Shown here piece by piece: positions 57,899 to 64,000 of a stretch of DNA of 64,000 bases. Numbering within the stretch: position 1 is the first letter of the stretch; every line of letters begins with the position of its first letter. The stretch lies in contig CABFPE010000196.1 in the NCBI GenBank assembly GCA_900660155.1, positions 322,493 through 386,492 on the forward strand, written 5' to 3'. The notes below the pieces were generated by a model. It saw only the letters and a list, made by a program, of their open reading frames with translations, searched no databases and had not been told where the DNA came from. This DNA is from Hofstenia miamia (Eukaryota; Xenacoelomorpha; Acoela; Hofsteniidae). Position numbers and translations under genes: made by a program.

Positions 57899-58300
57899 TC
57901 ATAGCAAAATTTCTACTTCGTCTGATGAAGTGTTGTATTCATCTTGAAGATTGTTTATCTGGCTTACAACTCGGATGGCTTTCAGTGGTTTAGATCTACA
58001 GATATTGGCAAAATGATTTCTTCGATCACATTTGTTACAATCACGTCCGACACCTGGGCAATTGCTTCTTATATGAGCGCACCCACATTTTCCACAATTG
58101 ATATTTTGAAACATTCCAATTTCAGGAGATTTACTTTTCTGTCATTTTTCAATAAATCTTTGTTGGATGAAATCGACTTTGTTGGTTTCGTTTTCACCGT
58201 TTGTTAGGTGATCTTGTAGATCACTGGAAATTGACAAAATTTGAGCACCAGTTTCTTCTACAGATTTGCAAATGTCAACAGACTTTTGCGAATCAAAATT
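57899..58300 (-). mobile_element. Retroelement gag fragment with two zinc knuckles
   Basis: The minus strand reads INCGKCGCAHIRSNCPGVGR then DCNKCDRRNHFANICRSK: two CCHC-type knuckles (C-x2-C-x4-H-x4-C and C-x2-C-x4-H-x4-C) of a Gag nucleocapsid, which bind the element's RNA. Weaker upstream reading (VDFIQQRFIEK) and an acidic tail QDEYNTSSDEVEILL follow the usual gypsy order before the protease, which is missing. It lies in the same orientation as the gypsy RT at 54.1 kb, but about 3.5 kb of unrelated sequence separates them, so whether they came from one insertion is unclear. Confidence 0.78.
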
Positions 58301-60330
58301 TGGTTCTCTTTACATTCTACGTTGGAGATTTCCATAAGGCATTGTAATGGTAATTTGGTTGAATATTAGAGATTCAGTTCGAATATTCGCGAAAATTCAG
58401 GCATTTTCAGTGGTTATTTACTTAAGTCAAATTTGCAATAAAAGATTACAATTTTGATTTATCAAAGAGTGTTTTAAACTTTTTCACACTGTTTGATTAC
58501 GTTGTTGAAAGCTGGTGCAAAATTGAGTTGATTTTTTTATGAATCGGCATTATTTGATGTAATCCTACATTCTTCAGTCGTAACCTACGCTTCCTGATAT
58601 GGGTCAATTTGACCCAAAGTGATTTTAAAAGTTCAATCGTCATTCAGAATTTATCAATATTGAAATGACTGCTCGTGACATCTTTTCATATAATATTAAA
58701 ATTATTCCTTCTCTGCATCATAGGGTTGGATCAATCAAAACTCAAAAACGTGGAAGTCGCTTCAAGTGTCCTTCATTTCCAAATGCAACAAAATATCATA
58801 CCATTCTTTAAATGTAAATTTACAAAATCTTGGGAAAACACAAATGTATGTCATAAATTGAATCAAAACCATCTAAACTAGAAATAATTTCAATAAACTC
58901 GCCAAATTAAATTTAATTCGCATGTACAGCTTCTGAACGAATCAGTGTTTGTTTGGAATCTAAGAATACATTAAAATGGTATTGCAAGCATTGCATTAAT
59001 TGATTGAATAACCAATTGTAAAAATATTAATTTATCTATTATTTATGAAGAAAAATGGCCAAATTTTGCCAATTATTTAAGATTAATGTTGAACCTTTTT
59101 GCGAGCACATATATGCATATATATGTATACTATAAATCTATAATATAGATTATAAATATATATATATAGATATATACATTTGTCAGAAATTAATGTATTG
59201 CACACAAAAATAATTAAATGAGTATATTAAATCCTGTAATGCCCAAGCACAGAAAGGATGTTCTAAACAAACTTTTTTGTATGTCGTACATCAAGTGGCC
59301 ATAGAAGTAATATACCATCATTGAATTGAACATGTAAGCATTTCACTAGTTTTTCTGGGTTGGTTTCATATTTGTAACTCCGGGCAGCAGAGGTATCAAA
59401 AGCTGCAAATGGACAAGGTTTGTAAAATTGATTGAAAATGTTAAAGCAACTGAATGAGCGTTTATCAAGACGTTGCTACTCAATTTCAATGGTAAGGAAG
59501 CCTTTTCTAAATACTTTCTACTAGGATTGATTTCTATTATCGTTTGCATGCAAGATAATTGTATGGCCCCTACATTTATTTGGGCACACCCTTGCGACTT
59601 CAAGCTCATCTACATTTAAAATAGAATTCTTTAAAAACTATAAACAATGAATATTGATATTATATACAATAGAAAAGATAACTTTTTCTAAAGATTTGAA
59701 TATTAACATTTCCCGTAGTTGCAAATTTTATTGAATGTATTTAGTAGTTTTACAACAAAGAAAAAGCATTCAAAATCATTGTATCACTGACTTTACTTTT
59801 CTCTGAGATTGGCTGTGGAAGTATTTTTTTGAGTCTTTCTTTCTAATTTAATTTCCAAAATTTTGGATTTTTGTATTTTTAGAAAAGCAGAATATACCTA
59901 TTTGAAATTGCCAAAAATCAGATTTCAGTTTCAAGATATGAGCATATCACAAATGATAACTGCTTAGTATGCCCAGTGGGTAAGTAAGGTATTAAGTTTT
60001 TGCTTAAAATAATTAAAATATAGAAATACTCATAGATTTCACTGAATTTGCAAATTTGAATAACCAGTGATTTCAGCGGTTGACACTACAAATGCCATTA
60101 ATCCGTAAGATTCTTTTTCATACATCATTTCAAAACAGAAAATGATATAGAAGAATGAAAAAAATTACACATGCAAATTCAAATGGTTTATCAGTGTATT
60201 TGGTGGGGCATATAAGAGTAAACAAAATTTTAATTTGAGTCAATTTTTACTCATTTTGGCAGGAGAATCTAATTTAAAATAAAAACCTTGCAAATTTGGA
60301 AAAATTCAATCTCCCGAATGTTTCTTTCAA
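58301..60330. other. No gene seen
   Basis: AT-rich spacer with short TA-rich tracts near 59107-59177. A minus-strand frame of 87 codons at 59346-59609 has no recognisable motif. Confidence 0.45.
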
Positions 60331-60332
60331 TA

Positions 60333-60352
60333 TATATATATATATATATATA
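60333..60352. repeat. (AT)n microsatellite
   Basis: Pure AT repeat of about 20 bases. Confidence 0.9.
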
Positions 60353-60824
60353 TTTATTTATGTTACTTTTTTGAATTACTAACATAAAAATGTTGCAATG
60401 AGTATTACAATTAAGGTAATAATTACATTAACTTTAAATCTTAAAAAAGAGACGAGTATCAATCTTGTACAGCGATTGAACCCGCTGCGACCACTGCTAT
60501 CACTGCATGGTTAAGTTAGGAATAGCATCAAATGCCGCAATGCATCTTAGCTTATTCCTACTGAGAAGTGCTTTTGTCTCACTTCTACAATCAGACTGCA
60601 CAACGGCTCGCCATGATTGGCATTTATTTACTTCTTTAAATATTTCTGATTAGACGAAATTTATTTAAGCATGTATAAGCCCTCTAACGGTCAAGAAATG
60701 TAGTAAAAATTTTATATTAACGTAAAATTATTTGAAATTTAATGCACTCGTTTTATCTCGATGTTTAAACAATTCCTTTGCGCTAATGACACATTAAGGT
60801 GGTGCCACGCGATTAGTCTTTTGA

Positions 60825-60912
60825 CTATAGTCAAAATTATGGTTTTGCATTATTTTGCCTATTAGTCCAATATTTTGACTAATAGTCAAATATTTTGACT
60901 ATTAGTCAAAAA
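60825..60912. repeat. Cluster of TTTTGACTA/TAGTCAAA palindromes
   Basis: Three nested palindromes: TTTTGACTATAGTCAAAA, then TTTTGACTAATAGTCAAA, then TTTTGACTATTAGTCAAAA. Each can form a hairpin, and together they form alternative pairings. Confidence 0.85.
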
Positions 60913-61608
60913 TAGGTTTCTGCGCAAATTTCATTGCATTGCATATACATGAAATCTATTAGTACTAAAAGTTGGTTAAGTGGAGTTGCTATAAAAACAT
61001 ATCAAATGTAGGTGACTGAAAACATTTTGACGGCATAGCCCACACCAAAGAAAATTGAATAATTCATTGACCATTCATAAACAAGTGCTGCTAGAAAATT
61101 ATGTAAACATTTAACCGAATTGGCACGTTGCATGCTGTAAAGTAAATTTAACATCATAATTATGTTATCAAATCAGCCTTTGGAACAGGCTTTCCGAAGA
61201 AATTGATTACCACTTATATTGCATTCATTCAACAGAATGCTAAAATGAAAAACGATGGCAATGATGCCATGACTTATTCAAGTTAATCTAAAACAATGTA
61301 CTTTTTCAAATAACCGCATGCCTAATAACAAAAAATATTGAGTATCAACTTTATAAAACGTATTTAAAATGTACATGGGAATATTCAACTAACATATTTT
61401 GACAATCTATTACATAACAATGAGCCACTAGAGGGTTCATATGCATTTCTCAATACAAAGTGTATCAAACAGTTATTTGCTCATTCATAAACAAGTGCGT
61501 GCATTATGTAAACATTTAACCCAATTTGCACGTTGCAATCCACAAGAAGTAATATTGGAAATCATATATTAACCTTTATGAAACAGCTGTTGCCATTGAA
61601 ATTAATGC

Positions 61609-61760
61609 AGTGTTCCCATTGAATTTTTCGCCCAGCTGCCACTCAACTCGGTTTTTTCAAGAGGGGCGAAAGTTATACCGCTGCGAAAATTTAAATGGGA
61701 ACACACAATCGAGTTGAGTTATAGCTGAGCGAACGTGTTCCCATTTGATTTTTAAAATCG
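61609..61760. repeat. Compound hairpin with three GTGTTCCCATT motifs
   Basis: TGTTCCCATTGAATTTTTCG near 61612 pairs with CGAAAATTTAAATGGGAACA near 61679. A second pair, CGCCCAGCTGCCACTCAACT with GAGTTGAGTTATAGCTGAGC, overlaps it. A third GTGTTCCCATTTGATTTTTA copy follows near 61735. Likely a small nested MITE. Confidence 0.7.
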
Positions 61761-62451
61761 GGGTGAACTACTTTTCAATATTTTATGAACTGCCTTAAAA
61801 ATTACAGTTTTGTTATATTAACGCAGATGATTATTATATAATTATGTTTCTAGCATAACGAAGCCTTTTGTTAAATATAACATTTTTGGATGAGTTTCAC
61901 AGCGGTATTCTTTCATAACATTCATTACACGAAATTTAATTGATAGCGTTCCTTAGATTCTTTTGTAAACAGTTGCCTATTGGTTGCTAATACCCTGTTT
62001 ACACGTGACAAGACAGATCTGTCTCCAAAACAGGGCATTATGTTTTGGGTGTTTACAAGCTACATATGTCTTAAGATAATTGAGATATTAACTCAAATTT
62101 TCATTCAAATATTTTTAATATTTATGTGCAAAACATATTTTTAATTGAATCTTGTGTATGTTCATTTCTATATCATTTTTTATATCATTGGTTGCTTAAA
62201 AAGTACAACACTGGAGGATTTAACTATTTTGTTTCGAAATATGTATATTTTTGTTATATTTATTTTTCAAATTGTTTTACATAAGCATAGAACCAGAAGC
62301 AAAAAATTATTCATTGGCAAACATGTACATATAGGCATATTATTTATCAGAATCAGTACAGTGATAAAAATATTTTGGGTGTAAAATTTTTGTTGATAAA
62401 ACTTGTGTTTTATTATTTCGTCTGTATTATATGTAAGAATATATATATAAC
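61761..62451. other. No gene seen
   Basis: A segment at 61991-62055 (CCTGTTTACACGTGACAAGA and AGACAGATCTGTCT) looks like a transposon end, but no partner is found. Confidence 0.4.
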
Positions 62452-62646
62452 CAACTCTTGGCCTTTAGCTCGGGCATTAAATTCAGGTAAACTCAGAGGA
62501 GGACGATATTTGGAGAATGTCTTGGCAGCAATCTTAGTATTCACAAAGGACATTTTAATTCGATGGATAGCCTCTTCAGATAACTTGGCGGATCTACCTT
62601 CAAAAACGCCATCCAATGCACTTCCACATCTCTTTTTTCCGCCGTA
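62452..62646 (+). mobile_element. Possible retroelement RNase H-like end
   Basis: The plus strand reads PLARALNSGKLRGGRYLENV, LAAILVFTKDILIRWIASSD, NLADLPSKTPSNALPHLFFP. The closing W-I-x-S-x-x-N-x-A-D-x-P-S pattern resembles the last block of retroelement RNase H domains (usual form: W-V-P-S-x-x-N-P-A-D-x-x-S-R), with the catalytic Asp in NLAD. No RT lies beside it, so this is a fragment at best. The opposite-strand frame over the same bases is taken as its shadow. Confidence 0.4.
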
Positions 62647-63980
62647 GAACTTTTTTAGTGTGTGTTTTTTAATATTTTTATTTCTCAAATTTCCTAAATT
62701 TTGTATACAGCAGTTGCTTCGCTACAATTAATTTGTTATACTATAAATACCTGTATTTTAGTCAAAATTTTTAGTTCGAAATTTGTAATAGGAAAATAAA
62801 AATCTATATTAATACATTGCATTCTATTAATTAGTTAGCAGTATTAGGAATTGAAAAAATTTGACCGTTTTTCTCTGATAATTTTTAATATTAATTAATG
62901 AAAAATTAAAACCTAAATATAAATCTTCAAGAAGTTTTCAATTCTTGAACAATTATTGAATATCCAGTATTTTATTTAATAAAAGTTGTGTAGACTGTGA
63001 TGATCTTTGCAAGTGTTTAAGATGAACTTTGTTTCTTCAGAAATTATTTTTCGCACTTATGCAGCCAATTAGACAATTGAGAAATTATTAAAAGCAATTG
63101 TACTACACATTTTTTTTATATTAAATTATGTATAGGAATTTACAGGAAATGCAAAATATATTGTTACTGGGAAAACTAATTATAAAAATAACATTCAACA
63201 ATTATATATTTTCGAAATTTTGAAATTTATTTCTAATATCAAATAATTTACACGACATTTGTATTAATATAATTCGATTTTAGGGTGAAACATTATGTAT
63301 GTTTTGGAAATAATGACTAAATTACTGGAATTCTTGATAAGCACTGGCTAAGCAATATCTGGACACATATTTCTGTATGAGTGATTGTGATTTTCATTCA
63401 ATAAAATAACCTGTACCTAACCCGACACTATTGATTACCCTACTCGATCCGGCCCTACCCGAATATTGATTCACTAATCCTATCTAATCTCATACTCAAC
63501 ATAAAAATGTACATGAATTGGAAACAAATAAATACAAAATATTGCATTTTATCCAAATTATCATCCCCGAAAATAACCTGAGAGTAGCTCATTTCACACA
63601 ACCCAAACCAAATTCATACTTTTGTGCCCGACCCGACCCAATATCCGACGTCAGGTCGGATAAAGTTGGGTATCGGACAGCTATTTCTATCCTCTATTTC
63701 ATAGACCAACCTTTACATTATAGACAAGTCCTGTAAAAATGACCCACTTGATATCAGAATGCAATAAAAAATGCCTAGAGCAAAACAAGTATCAATTTAC
63801 TAACTTTGTGTTTTTATAACTTCGCTTTGTTTAAATTCCAAATTTAGATTAAATCTAGTTGTATTAATTTAACATTAATAACTAGTCAGTAATTAGATAG
63901 TGGTAATACTTCAATCTTTTAAGTTCTAACTTTAAATTAACAGTTAAAGTTAAAGCACTAAGTTTAGGAGAAAACCGATA
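62647..63980. other. No gene seen; CCCGACCCG-rich patch
   Basis: Between 63415 and 63690 motifs such as CTAACCCGACAC, CCGACCCGACCC and GGTCGGATAAAGTTGGGT stand out from the AT-rich background and resemble hAT subterminal sequences. Nothing is coding. Confidence 0.4.
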
Positions 63981-64000
63981 TAATATATATATATATATAT
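63981..64000. repeat. (AT)n microsatellite at the window end
   Basis: AT repeat running to the last base, so its full length is unknown. Confidence 0.9.

Noticed and set aside
59346-59609. Minus-strand 87-codon frame as a gene
   Set aside because: No domain, no start context, no poly(A) signal, and length within chance for the region.
60470-60620. tRNA-derived SINE
   Set aside because: A GGGTTCAATC-like B box and a T run are present on the minus strand, but the A box is not at the right distance and there is no second copy or tail.

Overview
This is an AT-rich, intron-bearing animal sequence, most likely from an invertebrate with a heterozygous, repeat-rich genome. The evidence is two Rac-type GTPase genes with GT-AG introns and CAAX ends, AATAAA signals after genes, and remnants of many animal transposon groups (Tc1/mariner, hAT, CR1/L2-type and L1-like LINEs, Penelope-like, Ty3/gypsy). 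I cannot name the lineage from the sequence. Haplotype differences are suggested by three places where one N separates two nearly identical direct copies (at 5062, 32112 and 49813). These look like unmerged overlapping contig ends, so part of the apparent content is counted twice.

Layout. 1-2.06 kb: no gene seen. 2.06-8.1 kb: a LINE graveyard on the minus strand. It holds a CR1-type element with an endonuclease, part of a reverse transcriptase and an in-frame 2A-like motif, interrupted by a 1000-N gap. Upstream of it is an older RT copy split by an L2-like insertion with a 12-13 bp target duplication, and then a plus-strand RT relic. 8.6-9.95 kb: a decayed DDE transposon whose two inverted ends each carry eight units of an 11-bp dyad at about 20-bp spacing. 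10-17 kb: a tandem duplication and several MITEs. 17.3-21.3 kb: an intact three-exon Rac1-like gene (plus strand). 22.3-28.7 kb: Penelope-like, Tc1-like, LINE and hAT relics and a possible LTR. 30.1-34.4 kb: a mariner locus that appears twice because of an N-joined duplication. 35.2-37.4 kb: a second, divergent Rac-like gene (minus strand), with a LINE fragment and a mariner-type transposon in its second intron. 40.3-41.9 kb: a Tc1-like element with two direct repeats in each inverted end. 44.3-44.9 kb: a long foldback element. 45.4-46.5 kb: an intronless acidic orphan gene of 381 codons. 47.7-58.4 kb: an L2 tail, a diverged about 1-kb direct duplication, a small orphan ORF, and gypsy and L1-like fragments. 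58.4-64 kb: mostly non-coding with hairpins and a possible retroelement RNase H.

The two Rac genes face each other tail to tail, about 14 kb apart, and share both intron positions and phases, so they descend from a local inverted duplication or a common intron-bearing ancestor. The first keeps every Rac hallmark. The second keeps the GTP-binding P-loop and catalytic Gln but has lost nine residues across the Rho insert helix and carries changes in switch II and the SAL motif, which suggests altered partners. Most other coding sequence is transposon debris with frameshifts and stops.
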